Assembly: GCA_049323455.1 (NCBI GenBank)
Contig: JBMONF010000019.1
Location: forward strand, 186,001-250,000
Direction: 5' to 3'
Origin: Hypericibacter sp049323455
GTDB taxonomy: Bacteria > Pseudomonadota > Alphaproteobacteria > Dongiales > Dongiaceae
DNA length: 64,000 nt
The position numbers and the translations under genes were made by a program. The notes beneath the pieces were generated by a model. The model saw only the letters and a list, made by a program, of their open reading frames with translations. It did not search any database and was not told the DNA's origin. Numbering within the stretch: position 1 is the first letter of the stretch; every line of letters starts with the position of its first letter. Positions 53,835-63,453 of this stretch are shown here, in pieces.

Positions 53835-54868
53835 CCCATGACGTTCGTCTCGCGCGTCTCCTCCCCTTCCTGCTGCTGCTCGGGTTGGGCGCCCTGTCGC
53901 TGGGCGCTTGCGCACCGGTCGTGATGCCCGAAGGTCCGCCCGTGACGAGCCCTCGTCTCGATACCGACAAGCTGGTGATGGCCGACGGCACCGCGCTCCC
54001 CTTGCGCGAATGGCTGCCGGCCGGAAAGCCGCGCGCCGTGGTGCTGGCGCTGCACGGCTTCAACGACTACTCCAAGGCCTTCGAGGAACCGGCCAAGGAT
54101 TGGCTCGCCGACGGCATCGCCACCTTCGCCTACGACCAGCGCGGTTTCGGCCAGGCGCCCCATCGCGGCTACTGGGCCGGCAGTGAAACCTATGTGGACG
54201 ACCTGCGCACCGTGGCGGCGCTCGTCCGCGCGCGCTACCCCGGCACGCCCTTCTATATCCTGGGCGAGAGCATGGGCGGGGCGGTGGCGATGACCGCCGC
54301 GACCGGGCCGGACGCGCCCGCCAGCAACGGCCTGATCCTGGTGGCACCGGCGATCTGGGGCCGCGAGCTGCAGGGGCCGATCGCGTCGGGCGCGCTCTGG
54401 CTCGCCGCGCACACCATGCCCTGGCTCAGGGTGACGGGCGAGAATCTCAACATCGTTCCCTCCGACAACATCGCCATGCTGCGCGAGCTGGGCCGCGATC
54501 CCAACGTCATCAAGGCGACGCGGATCGACGCGGTCTATGGCCTGGTCAACCTGATGGATCGCAGCCTCGCCGCCGCACCCAAGCTGACGGAGCCCGCGCT
54601 GGTGCTCTACGGTGCGCGCGAGGAGGTGATGCCGAGCGCGGCGGCGCTTTCCATGCTGCGCCGCCTGCCGCCGCCGCCCGAGCGGCCGCAGGTCGCGCTC
54701 TATCCCAAGGGCTATCACATGCTGCTGCGCGATCTCGATGCCGAGACGGTGCGCCGGGACGTGGCCGCCTGGATCATCGACCGGACCCGGCCGCTGCCTT
54801 CCGGCGCCGACGCCCGCGGCGAGGCCCTGCTCGACGGGCACGCGAAGGAACTGGCCGCCACGCCCTGA
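53831..54868 (+). CDS. Lipoprotein alpha/beta hydrolase (lysophospholipase-like)
   Basis: 345 residues. Signal peptide with lipobox LSLGAC, so probably membrane-anchored. Hydrolase core: LALHGFNDYSKAFEE (oxyanion region), YDQRGFGQAPHRGYW, nucleophile elbow GESMGGAVAM, an acid in YGAREEVMPSAA and the His in YPKGYHMLLRD. This matches the serine-aminopeptidase S33/monoacylglycerol-lipase group. The GTG at 53831 overlaps the ATPase stop (GTGA), so the two are co-expressed. Confidence 0.87.
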
Positions 54869-55052
54869 TCGCAAGGCCGCGAAACGGGAGGCGGGACGAA
54901 GCCGAAGGCTCGCGGACCGGCCGCCCTCGCCGCGCAAGGACGCCCGCAAGCCGAGGCGCTTGGCGCACCCTCTCCCGGGACAACATGCCCTGCCCCGGCA
55001 CCCGCTCCGGGGCGGCCTGCCGGCTCCTGCGCACCGGCAAGGGCGAGCGCTC

Positions 55053-55081
55053 TTGACCGGATCTTTGGAACGACAATAACA
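55053..55081 (+). promoter_or_regulatory. Predicted sigma-70 promoter of the rpiR gene
   Basis: TTGACC (55053-55058) as -35, 16-17 nt spacer, AATAAC/ATAACA (55075-55081) as -10. The -10 coincides with the first operator half-site, which predicts self-repression. Confidence 0.5.
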
Positions 55082-55110
55082 TGCGCGGGGATATGTTATT
55101 GATATAACAT
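55075..55110. promoter_or_regulatory. Triple half-site operator in front of the RpiR gene
   Basis: ATAACAT (55076-55082), ATGTTAT (55093-55099) and ATAACAT (55104-55110). The last two form a perfect inverted repeat with a 4-nt spacer, ending 2 nt before the start codon; the first two form one with a 10-nt spacer. These AT-rich words stand out in GC-rich DNA, as expected for RpiR-family binding sites. Confidence 0.65.
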
Positions 55111-55112
55111 TC

Positions 55113-55955
55113 ATGGATCAGGCGCAGATCCTCGGCAAGCTCGGTTCCAAGTCCCACTGGCGCACCCAGTCCGAGATCGTTCTGGCGCGTTATTTCCAGA
55201 CACACCTTGAAGATCTGCCGTTCGAAACCGCCGCATCCGTCGCCAGGAAAGTCGGCGTGAGCGCGGTCACGGTCGGCCGCTTCCTGCGCCGGCTGGGCTA
55301 CCGCAAGCTCGCAGAGCTGACGCTCGATCTGCGCGACAAGAGACCGAGTTCGGCCTGGCAGCTGAAGGCATCGCCACGAGGCAACGGTGCCGGCATTCGC
55401 GACCGCCAGCTCAAGGCGCATATCGAAAATCTGACGCGCATCTTCGACCACACCTCGAGGCCTGCGTGGAGCGAAGCGGTGCGGCTGATCGCGCAGGCGC
55501 CGCAGGTCTTCGTCGCTTCGTTTCAGAATTTGCGCGGCATCGGCCTTTATTTCGCGGCACAGCTCGACTATGCGCGTCCGGGCACCCGGTTTTTGGACGG
55601 GCAGGACGGCACTTTCGTCGACCTGTTCGATACCGCAGGCAAGCGGAGTTGCCTCGTCATCGTCGATTCCCGTCGCTATGCGCGGAAGTCCGGCCCCCTG
55701 GTCGAGCGCGCCAAGGCGGCGGGAATCAAGGTCGTGGCCATCACCGATATCTATTGCCCCTGGGCCGATCGCGCCGACGTGGCGCTGATCGATCCCGGCG
55801 AAGGCGAGGTGTTCTGGGACAGCGCCGTCAGCACGGTCGCGCTGCTGGAGCTGCTGCTCGAAGGGGTCATCGAGAGGTTGGGCGAGCGCGTGCCCGTCCG
55901 CATCAAGCAGATGACCGAACTGCAGGATCAATTCGGAGATTTCAGTGACGCCTAG
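55113..55955 (+). CDS. MurR/RpiR-family transcriptional regulator
   Basis: 280 residues. The N-terminal HTH_6 domain has FETAASVARKVGVSAVTVGRFLRRLGY (about residues 36-62, split here for length: FETAASVARKVGVSAVTVGR and FLRRLGY). A C-terminal SIS domain (about 125-255) shows QVFVASFQNLRGIGLYFA and VVAITDIYCPWADRADVAL, which would bind a phospho-sugar-like effector. The ATG at 55113 lacks a clear ribosome-binding site and lies 2 nt after the operator. Next downstream is an amidase and a peptide-type ABC transporter on the same strand, the likely targets. Confidence 0.9.
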   Translation: MDQAQILGKLGSKSHWRTQSEIVLARYFQTHLEDLPFETAASVARKVGVSAVTVGRFLRRLGYRKLAELTLDLRDKRPSSAWQLKASPRGNGAGIRDRQLKAHIENLTRIFDHTSRPAWSEAVRLIAQAPQVFVASFQNLRGIGLYFAAQLDYARPGTRFLDGQDGTFVDLFDTAGKRSCLVIVDSRRYARKSGPLVERAKAAGIKVVAITDIYCPWADRADVALIDPGEGEVFWDSAVSTVALLELLLEGVIERLGERVPVRIKQMTELQDQFGDFSDA

Positions 55956-56027
55956 CGCTGCCACCACGCGACGCGCGCGGCGTCGAGACCGGTCCGCTCG
56001 GTCGCCCGCCGACGGAGCGCCGCCCGC

Positions 56028-57533
56028 ATGAGACTGGACGAATACGCGGCCTATGACGGTCTCGGCTTGGCGGCGCTGATCGCGCGCCGGGAGATCACGC
56101 CGCGCGAGCTCGGCCGCTGCGTTCTCGACGGGATTGGCGCACTCAACGCGCAGCTCAACGCCGTCGTCGACATCTACGCCGACGCGCTCGAGGCCTTGCC
56201 GGATAAGCCCGGCCCCGGCCCTTTCCACGGTCTGCCGACCCTCACCAAGGACTTTCCAGTCGAGGCCGGCCGACCGGCCCAGTTCGGCAGCGTCTTCGCC
56301 AAGGACTTCCGCTCGCCCTACGATTACGCCTATTGGCGCCGCCTCAAGGCCGGCGGACTGGTCAATGTCGGCCGCACCGCATCCTCCGAATTCGGCATCG
56401 CCGCTGCGACCGAGTCCTCGCTCTATGGCGCCACCCGCAATCCCTGGGATAGTGCGCGTGGCGTCGCCGGATCGAGCGGCGGTTCGGCCGCGGCGGTGGC
56501 TGCGGGGATCGTGCCTTTCGCGCAAGGAGGCGACGGCGGCGGCTCGATCCGCACCCCGTCTTCCTTCTGCGGCATCGTGGGCCTCAAGCCGTCGCGGGGC
56601 CGCGTCAGCGGCGCGCCCGAATCGAACGCGCCGCTCCTCGGCCTCGCAACCGCCTTCATGCTGACGCGGTCGGTGCGCGACTGTGCGGCCCTGCTCGACC
56701 TCGCCTCCGGCGCTGTTCCCGGCGATTCCTACGAGATCCCGCCGCCTTCCGGACCCTATCTCGCGGCGATCGAAACGCCGCCGCCGCCGCTGCGCGCGGC
56801 GCTCTGCACCACCTCCTGGTCGGGCCATCCGCTGGAGCCCGAGGTTCGCGCCGCGGCCCTGGAGACCGGGCGGCGCTTGGAAGCGCTGGGCCATCGCGTC
56901 GTGGAGGCCGGCCCGCGTTTCGACTACGGCGCCTTTCTCGCCGCGCAGAAAACGATCTGGGCGGCAGCCACCACGCAGTCGCTCGACGAGCTGGCCACGG
57001 CCCTGGGCTCGGCCGTCGATCCCGGGCGATTGCAGACGACGACCTGGGCCGTCTATAGCCACGGCCGGACCGTCAGCGGATCGGCGCTGATCTCGGCGCT
57101 GGCGGTCTACGATCAGGTGACACGCGCCGTCGGCGAGTTCTTGTCCGACCACGACATTCTGGTGACGCCGACCTGCCCGACGACACCGGAACCGATCGGC
57201 ACGCACGATCCCGACCGACCGGGCCACACCATCGATTCGGTCTTCGAGGATCTGGCGCCCAAGGAGACCTTCAGCGCGCTCTTCAACGGGACCGGATCGC
57301 CGGCCCTGTCCCTGCCGCTCGGATGGACCGCGACCGGCCTGCCGATCGGCATTCAATTCGTCGCCGCTTTCGGCCGCGAGGACCTCTTGTTGCGGTTGGC
57401 GCGCGTTCTGGAACTCGAATACGCCTGGGGCGGCCGACGGCCACCGCTCCATGTGGCGTCGTTGCCAAGACCGGATGGCCGTTCCCGCCCGGACAAACCG
57501 GTATCGGAGGTGTCGCCGGTCCGGAACCGCTAG
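56028..57533 (+). CDS. Amidase (amidase-signature family)
   Basis: 501 residues. Ser-cisSer-Lys triad: the Lys in LPTLTKDFPVEAG, the cis-Ser in GVAGSSGGSAAAVAAG, and the nucleophilic Ser in QGGDGGGSIRTPSSF. It hydrolyses a small carboxamide or similar bond; the substrate is unknown. A GatA role is unlikely since no gatB/gatC is nearby and the C-terminus is of the catabolic type. It lies between the RpiR regulator and the binding-protein gene of an ABC importer, suggesting that an imported compound is deamidated. Confidence 0.9.
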   Translation: MRLDEYAAYDGLGLAALIARREITPRELGRCVLDGIGALNAQLNAVVDIYADALEALPDKPGPGPFHGLPTLTKDFPVEAGRPAQFGSVFAKDFRSPYDYAYWRRLKAGGLVNVGRTASSEFGIAAATESSLYGATRNPWDSARGVAGSSGGSAAAVAAGIVPFAQGGDGGGSIRTPSSFCGIVGLKPSRGRVSGAPESNAPLLGLATAFMLTRSVRDCAALLDLASGAVPGDSYEIPPPSGPYLAAIETPPPPLRAALCTTSWSGHPLEPEVRAAALETGRRLEALGHRVVEAGPRFDYGAFLAAQKTIWAAATTQSLDELATALGSAVDPGRLQTTTWAVYSHGRTVSGSALISALAVYDQVTRAVGEFLSDHDILVTPTCPTTPEPIGTHDPDRPGHTIDSVFEDLAPKETFSALFNGTGSPALSLPLGWTATGLPIGIQFVAAFGREDLLLRLARVLELEYAWGGRRPPLHVASLPRPDGRSRPDKPVSEVSPVRNR

Positions 57534-57668
57534 GGTGGATCAACCAAGAAGGCGGGTTGGCGAATCCGGCCGGCGTCGAACGCACGCGCCGGCCCGATTC
57601 CCGAGCCGATGCAAGACGACGAACATAACAACAAGACCAACAACCGATAACGACAGGGAGAAACGACC

Positions 57669-59201
57669 ATGGATCGCCGTTCATTCCTAAGGACCACCGC
57701 GCTTGCCACCGCCGGGCTCGCGGCCTTGCCGCGCCTATCGCTGCGCGTCCAGGCGGCCGAAAACAACGTCCTGCGCATGGGCTACGGCGCGGAAGTGCTG
57801 ACGCTCGATCCCATCAAGACGGTCTACGGACCGGACATCCTGGTGCAGGGCATGATGTATGCGCGCCTCCTGCACGCCAACCCGGATCGCAGCGAGGTCG
57901 GGCCGGGCCTCGCCGAGAAGTGGGAGATCTCCGAGGACGGCCTCACCTACACCTTCCATCTGCGCGAAGCCAAGTTCTCCGACGGTTCGCCGATCACCGC
58001 CGAAGACGTGGCCTTCAGCTGGAATCGCATGCGCTTCCAGAAGGATTCCGCCTATAATGCTCCGTTCCAGCCGCTGAAGAAGATCGAGGCGACGGACGCC
58101 AAGACCGTGGTGATGACCCTCGATCGCCGCTTCGCGCCGTTCCTGACCCTGACCGAGATCTGGAACACCGGCATCGTGCCCAAGGCGGCGGTCGAGAAAA
58201 TGGGCGACGAAGCCTTCGGCAAGGCCCCGATCGTGTCCGGCCCCTTCAAGTTCGTCGACTGGAAGCCGGGCGATCGCGTGATCCTCGCCAAGAACGAGCA
58301 TTACTACCGCGAGGGGCTGCCGCATCTCGACGGCGTCGAGTTCCGCTATGTGCCGGACGACAACACCCGCGTCTCGATGCTGCAGGCGGGCGAGCTCGAC
58401 GTCTGCATCGGCGTGCCCGCCCCGCGCATGGCCGAGCTGAAGGCGGCCGGGTTCCATGCCGAGCCCGAGACCTCGAGCGTCACCTACGACATGCTGATCA
58501 ACCATTCGAAGCCTCCCTTCGACAATCTCAAGTTCCGCCAGGCGGTCAGCCACGGCATAGACCGCAAGGCGATCTGCGACGCGGTCACGCTCGGCACGGG
58601 CAAGCCGGCCAATTCGATCTTCAGCCCGGCGCTGAACTATTTCGACAAGTCCCTGCCCGTGATCGAGCGCGACGTGGCCAAGGCGAAGGCGCTGCTGGCC
58701 GAATCCGGCACGAGCGATGCGAGCTTCGAGCTGATCGTCAATGCCGGCATCGCCGACGAGGAGAAGGCTTCGGTGCTGATCCAGGCGCAGCTCGCCGAGA
58801 TCGGCATCGCCGTGAACATCGCCAAGATCGATTCGACCCAGGCCTGGACCCGCCTGGTCGACGGCGATTACCAGGCGGAAATGAACTGGTGGTACAACGA
58901 GACGCGCGACCCGGACAACGCGTTGCGCTGGTGTGCCTGGGGAGCGGGCGACAACAAGTCCTACTTCACCCGCTACAACAACGAGGAAGTGAACAAGCTG
59001 ATCGACCAGGCCGCCGGCGAAACCGACGACGCCAAGCGCGGGGCTCTCTATGCCCAGATTCAGAAGACGGTCGTCGACGAAGTGGCTCAGGTCGCGCTCT
59101 ACTATCCCGCCTGGCTCAACGCCTACAGCCCCAGGGTCAAGGGTCTGGTCCTGAACATCGGCTATCAGTTCTCGAGCATCGACGAGACCAGCTTGTCCTG
59201 A
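57669..59201 (+). CDS. Peptide/nickel-type ABC substrate-binding protein, Tat-exported
   Basis: 510 residues, SBP_bac_5 family. The N-terminus MDRRSFLRTTALATAG is a twin-arginine signal (RRSFL), so the protein is exported folded. LDPIKTVYGPD, AEKWEISEDGLTYTFHLR and DGSPITAEDVAFSW are typical of DppA/OppA-like proteins, as are DNLKFRQAVSHGIDRKAI and LLAESG. AGGGAG 8 nt before the ATG. The 135-nt leader contains AACATAACAAC, similar to the half-sites in front of rpiR. Ligand unknown: a peptide, an amide or another small polar molecule. Confidence 0.92.
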   Translation: MDRRSFLRTTALATAGLAALPRLSLRVQAAENNVLRMGYGAEVLTLDPIKTVYGPDILVQGMMYARLLHANPDRSEVGPGLAEKWEISEDGLTYTFHLREAKFSDGSPITAEDVAFSWNRMRFQKDSAYNAPFQPLKKIEATDAKTVVMTLDRRFAPFLTLTEIWNTGIVPKAAVEKMGDEAFGKAPIVSGPFKFVDWKPGDRVILAKNEHYYREGLPHLDGVEFRYVPDDNTRVSMLQAGELDVCIGVPAPRMAELKAAGFHAEPETSSVTYDMLINHSKPPFDNLKFRQAVSHGIDRKAICDAVTLGTGKPANSIFSPALNYFDKSLPVIERDVAKAKALLAESGTSDASFELIVNAGIADEEKASVLIQAQLAEIGIAVNIAKIDSTQAWTRLVDGDYQAEMNWWYNETRDPDNALRWCAWGAGDNKSYFTRYNNEEVNKLIDQAAGETDDAKRGALYAQIQKTVVDEVAQVALYYPAWLNAYSPRVKGLVLNIGYQFSSIDETSLS

Positions 59202-59292
59202 CCCGCCTGCCTGCGGAACGCTCCGGGTCATCGGGGCCCGGAGCGTTCCATCCCAGGCTCGCCCGGGCAAATGGGGGGAAAGTCCTCGCGCG

Positions 59293-60231
59293 ATGGATCG
59301 ATTCCAGTTCGTCCTCAGGCGGCCGCTGCAGCTGATCCCGGTGCTGCTCGGGATCAGCCTGATCACCTTCGTCCTGGTGCAGATGGCACCGGGCGACCCC
59401 GTTCGTCTCATGCTGGGCCCCCGGGCGAGCGAGGAGGCGATCGCCTTCGTGCGCGCCCGCTACGGCCTCGATCAGCCGATCCTGGTCCAGTATCTCTATT
59501 ACCTGTTCAATGCGGCGCGCGGCGACTTCGGGCAATCGATCGCTTTCCGTTCGCCGGTGGGCTCGGTCATCCTCGAGCGCGTCGCGCCCACGATCTTCCT
59601 CATCCTCTACGGCCTGGCGATATCGGTTCTGATGACGCTGGGCCTTGCCACCGCCGCCGCCCGCAACCGCGGCCGCTGGGCCGATCACCTCATCCGTTTC
59701 GTCTGCGTGGGCGGCGTCGGGATTCCCTCCTATTTCGTCGGCCTGATGCTGATCATGCTTTTCTGCCTGCGGTTCAAGTGGTTCCCCGTATCGGGCTACG
59801 GGCCCACCTTCTGGAACAATCTCTGGCATCTGTTCCTGCCGGCCCTGACCATCGCCATCGCGGTGACGCCGATCCTGACCCGCAACCTGCGCGCCACCTT
59901 CATCCAGCAGATGGACGCGGATTACGCCGTTGCCGGCCGCTCCAAGGGCCTGCCCGAGCGCTACATCTTCGGCCGCCACGTGTTCTGGAATTCGCTGCTG
60001 CCGACCGTGAACCTCATGGGCGTGGTGGTCTCGTTCCTGATCGGCGGCACGGTCGTGATCGAGAACGTGTTCAACATCCCCGGCCTCGGCAACCTGCTGA
60101 TCCGCGCGGTGCTGACCCGCGACTATTTCGTGGTCCAGGCCGTGACACTGGTTCTGGCGCTCGGCATCGTCATCACGAACTTCATCGTCGATGTCGTCAC
60201 GGTGGCCCTCGATCCGCGGGTGAAGCTGTGA
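59293..60231 (+). CDS. ABC transporter permease, DppB/OppB type
   Basis: 312 residues, six hydrophobic helices. FVLVQMAPGDPVRLMLG, YGLDQPILVQYLYYL and the ATPase-docking loop (RSKGLPERYIFGRHVFWN) are characteristic of DppB-like permeases; VVIENVFNIPGLGNLL closes the last loop. Its stop overlaps the start of the second permease (GTGA). Confidence 0.94.
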   Translation: MDRFQFVLRRPLQLIPVLLGISLITFVLVQMAPGDPVRLMLGPRASEEAIAFVRARYGLDQPILVQYLYYLFNAARGDFGQSIAFRSPVGSVILERVAPTIFLILYGLAISVLMTLGLATAAARNRGRWADHLIRFVCVGGVGIPSYFVGLMLIMLFCLRFKWFPVSGYGPTFWNNLWHLFLPALTIAIAVTPILTRNLRATFIQQMDADYAVAGRSKGLPERYIFGRHVFWNSLLPTVNLMGVVVSFLIGGTVVIENVFNIPGLGNLLIRAVLTRDYFVVQAVTLVLALGIVITNFIVDVVTVALDPRVKL

Positions 60232-61082
60232 GCAGAACCGCGGCCGACGGCCGGATGGGCCCGATTGCGAGGCTGCGCTGGGCGCTCCCGGCCACGCTGG
60301 TGACCGGCGCGGCGATCACGCTGATCTGGATCGTGCTGGCGCTGCTGGCGTCCGTTCTGAGCGACTACGACCCGATCAAGATCGATGTCGCCCAGGCGCT
60401 CCTGCCGCCCGGCGCGGCGCACTGGCTGGGCAGCGACGCGGTCGGGCGCGACATCCTGACCCGGATTCTCTACGGCGCCCGCAACGATCTGATGATGGCC
60501 TTCTTCGGCGTGGTCGGGCCGATCATTCTGGGCACGATCATCGGCATGATCGGCGGCTATTTCGGCGGTCGCATCGACTCGGTCCTGATGCGCATCTTCG
60601 AGGTGACCGTGTCCTTCCCCTATTTCGTGCTGGTGATCGCCATCGTCGCCGTGCTGGGGCCGGGCCTGGAGAGCTATTTCATCTCGCTCACGCTCGTGAA
60701 CTGGGTCAGCTATGCGCGCCTGGTGCGAACCGAGGCGCTGGTGTTGCGCAATGTCGACTTCGTGCTGGCGGCCCGGACCATGGGCTTCGGCCACCCCCGG
60801 ATCATGCTGTTTCACGTGCTGCCGAACGCGCTGGTTCCCTCGGCCGTGTTCGTGATGACCGATGCCGTGCTCACGATCGTCCTGGGCTCCTCGCTCGGCT
60901 TCCTGGGGCTCGGCGTCCAGCCGCCGACCCCCGAATGGGGCGCCATGATCGCCGAGGGACAGACCTATCTCACGACCGCCTGGTGGATCTCGGTCTTCCC
61001 CGGCCTCGCCGTCTGCTCGCTGGCGCTGGGCCTCTCGCTCGTCGCCGACGGGCTGGCGCGGCTGCTCAACACGGGTTCTTGA
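60228..61082 (+). CDS. ABC transporter permease, DppC/OppC type
   Basis: 284 residues, starting at a GTG inside the stop of the first permease gene. HWLGSDAVGRDILTRILYGA is the DppC signature; the docking loop is VLAARTMGFGHPRIMLFHVLPN, split as VLAARTMGFGHPRIML and FHVLPN; SSLGFLGLGVQPPTPEWG follows. Pairs with the upstream permease. Confidence 0.94.
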   Translation: MSRTAADGRMGPIARLRWALPATLVTGAAITLIWIVLALLASVLSDYDPIKIDVAQALLPPGAAHWLGSDAVGRDILTRILYGARNDLMMAFFGVVGPIILGTIIGMIGGYFGGRIDSVLMRIFEVTVSFPYFVLVIAIVAVLGPGLESYFISLTLVNWVSYARLVRTEALVLRNVDFVLAARTMGFGHPRIMLFHVLPNALVPSAVFVMTDAVLTIVLGSSLGFLGLGVQPPTPEWGAMIAEGQTYLTTAWWISVFPGLAVCSLALGLSLVADGLARLLNTGS

Positions 61083-61084
61083 CG

Positions 61085-62749
61085 ATGAACGATCTGGTCA
61101 GGGTCGAGAACCTCGCCATCGACTTCGCCACCAGGTTCGGAACCGTCTCGGCGCTCAAGGGGGTCTCGTTCTCGCTGGCGCGCGGCGAGGCGCTCGGCAT
61201 CGTCGGCGAATCGGGGTCGGGCAAGACCGTCGCCTGCCGCGCCCTTCTCAAGCTGATCGCGGCCAACGCGAAAGTGACGTCCGGCCGGATTCTGTTCGAG
61301 GGCGACGACGTGCTGGCGATGGGTGCCGCAAGGCTCGAGCGGTTTCGCGGCGAGCAGGCGGCGATGATCTTCCAGAATCCCTCGACCCATCTCGATCCGA
61401 TCATGCCGGTCTGGCGCCAGGTCGGCGAAGCGATGGTGGTCCATCGCGGCCTCGCCTGGGCCCAGGCGAAGGCCCGCGCGATCGAGCTGCTCGAGGACAT
61501 GCAGATCGCCGATCCCGCCCGGCGCGCCGGCGCCTATCCGCACGAGCTCTCGGGCGGCATGCGCCAGCGCGTCATGATCGCGGCCGCACTCGCCTGCGAG
61601 CCGGCGCTGCTGATCGCCGACGAGCCGACGACGGCGCTCGACGTGACGGTCCAGGCGCAGATCCTGGCCTTGTTGCGCAAGATCCGGCGCGACCGTCAGC
61701 TCTCTTTGATCCTGGTGTCGCACGACCTCGGCGTGATTGCCGAGATGTGCGATCGCGTGGTGGTCATGAAGGACGGGGAGGTGGTCGAGACCGGTCCGGT
61801 CGACCGGATCCTCTCCGAACCGCGCCAGGACTACACGAAACGCCTGATCGCCTCGCAGCCCTCGTTGCTCAAATCCGCGGCCCGGTCGCCCGAAGCGGGT
61901 CCGGCCCCGGCGCTCACGACCGCGAACGGAACGCCGAAGCTGGTCGTCGAAGGGCTCGGCGTCCAGTTCCGCTCGGCCCAGGGCCTCGCCGGCTGGCTCA
62001 TGCGCCGGCCGCCGCACATCGTCTCGGCCGTCGACGACGTCTCGCTCTCGGTCGAGCGCGGCGGCTCGCTCGGGATCGTCGGCGAATCGGGCTCCGGCAA
62101 GAGCACAATCGCGCGCAGCATCGTCGGGCTGGTCCCTGCGCAGCGCGGCCGCATCCTGGTGGACGGCGTGGCCCTGGGATCTTCCCTGTCCGAGCGGCCT
62201 GCCCGGCAGCAGCGCGAGCTGCAAATGGTCTTCCAGGATCCGTTCCTGTCGCTCAATCCGGCCTTCACCGTGGCCCGCACCCTGGCCGAGCCGCTGCGCC
62301 AGCACAGGCTCTGCGCCGAGCGCGAGATCCCGGGGCGCATCGCCGAGCTCATGGCCAAGGTCGAGCTGCCGGCAGCACTCCTGGAGCGGCGCACCACGCA
62401 GCTCTCGGGCGGCCAGCGCCAGCGCGTCGGCATCGCGCGGGCCCTGGCACTGGAGCCCGAGATCCTGATCGCCGACGAGGTCACCTCGGCGCTCGATGTC
62501 ACCATCCAGGCGCAGATCCTGGGCCTGTTCGAGCGCCTGCGTCGCGAGATGTCGCTCACCCTGATCGTGATTTCGCACGATCTGGCGGTGGTGCGCTATC
62601 TGTGCGAGCGGATCGCCGTCATGCGCCGGGGGAAACTGGTCGAATATGGCCCGACCGAAGAGGTCCTGAACCGCCCGCGCGAGGACTATACCCGGGCCCT
62701 GATTGCCGCCATTCCGCGCCTCTCGCGCCGGCCTGCCCCCTGCGACTGA
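61085..62749 (+). CDS. Fused double ATPase of the peptide-type ABC importer (DppD-DppF)
   Basis: 554 residues carrying two complete nucleotide-binding domains. First: GESGSGKTVACRALL, LSGGMRQRVMIAAAL, LLIADEPTTALD (to about 260). Second (from about 285): GESGSGKSTIARSIVG, FQDPFLSLNPAF, LSGGQRQRVGIARAL, LIADEVTSALD, where Val replaces the usual Pro but the catalytic Glu is kept. Fusions of this kind occur in YejF/GsiA-like systems. It begins 2 nt after the permease stop, so SBP, two permeases and ATPase form one transport operon. Confidence 0.93.
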   Translation: MNDLVRVENLAIDFATRFGTVSALKGVSFSLARGEALGIVGESGSGKTVACRALLKLIAANAKVTSGRILFEGDDVLAMGAARLERFRGEQAAMIFQNPSTHLDPIMPVWRQVGEAMVVHRGLAWAQAKARAIELLEDMQIADPARRAGAYPHELSGGMRQRVMIAAALACEPALLIADEPTTALDVTVQAQILALLRKIRRDRQLSLILVSHDLGVIAEMCDRVVVMKDGEVVETGPVDRILSEPRQDYTKRLIASQPSLLKSAARSPEAGPAPALTTANGTPKLVVEGLGVQFRSAQGLAGWLMRRPPHIVSAVDDVSLSVERGGSLGIVGESGSGKSTIARSIVGLVPAQRGRILVDGVALGSSLSERPARQQRELQMVFQDPFLSLNPAFTVARTLAEPLRQHRLCAEREIPGRIAELMAKVELPAALLERRTTQLSGGQRQRVGIARALALEPEILIADEVTSALDVTIQAQILGLFERLRREMSLTLIVISHDLAVVRYLCERIAVMRRGKLVEYGPTEEVLNRPREDYTRALIAAIPRLSRRPAPCD

Positions 62750-62800
62750 CGCCCCGGGAACGGGCGCCAACCTCACGAGCGCGGGCGCCCGCCGCTCTTC

Positions 62801-63085
62801 TCAAGATGCGGGCGCCGCACCCGGCAGCTTGCGCCGGGCCGCGGCAATCGCGGTGGCGGGCAGGCCGGCATGGTCGGCGAAGGCCAGCAAATCGGGCTCG
62901 TGCGCCAGGAGAAAATCGAGCAGGCCCGCATGCAGCGCCGGATCCTCGATGCGGGCCTTGATCTCGGCCAGCTCGAGGCCCGAGAGCGCCAGGAATCGGC
63001 TCAGGAGCGCGTCGTTGCCGGCGATGAATCCGAGCGCCATGAGCGCCACGGTCTCGGGATCGGGCAGGGGATCGGGGCGAAGCAT
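62801..63085 (-). CDS. DUF3572 family protein
   Basis: 94 residues. PETVALMALGFIAGNDALLSRFLALSG, here read as PETVALMALGFIAGNDALLS and RFLALSG, is the core of the alphaproteobacterial DUF3572 family; ALHAGLLDFLLAHEPDLLAFA follows. Mostly helical, cytosolic, function unknown. I use ATG 63085; ATG 63121 would add 12 residues. Convergent with the ABC operon. Confidence 0.8.
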   Translation of the reverse strand: MLRPDPLPDPETVALMALGFIAGNDALLSRFLALSGLELAEIKARIEDPALHAGLLDFLLAHEPDLLAFADHAGLPATAIAAARRKLPGAAPAS

Positions 63086-63275
63086 GCGGCCATTGTCGAG
63101 GCTTCGGGCCCGGCGGAGCAAGGGCCGAGGCGCGGGCGGCGGGCGGCGATGCGTGGCGAACGAGCCGGCGGCCCAGGGCCGGAACGCCCGCGGGGGTGTC
63201 GCGGATGCGCCAGGCTTTACCCTTGGGCTCCCCTTGCAGTATGGTCGCCCCGCTCTAGCTTTTCCCGAGCCCCAA

Positions 63276-63352
63276 GCGCCCGTAGCTCAGCTGGATAGAG
63301 CGTTGCCCTCCGAAGGCAAAGGTCGTGAGTTCGAATCTCGCCGGGCGCGCCA
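63276..63352 (+). tRNA. tRNA-Arg (anticodon CCG)
   Basis: Complete cloverleaf with encoded CCA. Acceptor stem GCGCCCG / CGGGCGC, D-loop GCTCAGCTGGATAGAGC, anticodon stem TTGCC / GGCAA around CTCCGAA (anticodon CCG at 63310-63312), and T-arm with GTTCGAATC. It decodes CGG. Confidence 0.96.
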
Positions 63353-63453
63353 GTTTCTCGACACGCCAGGGCTCCCAACAAGCACCAAAAAAGCCGAATC
63401 GGCAGTTCAGGCGTGACCCCGCCTGCGACAAAGCTTTTATCGTTCGCCTCTTA

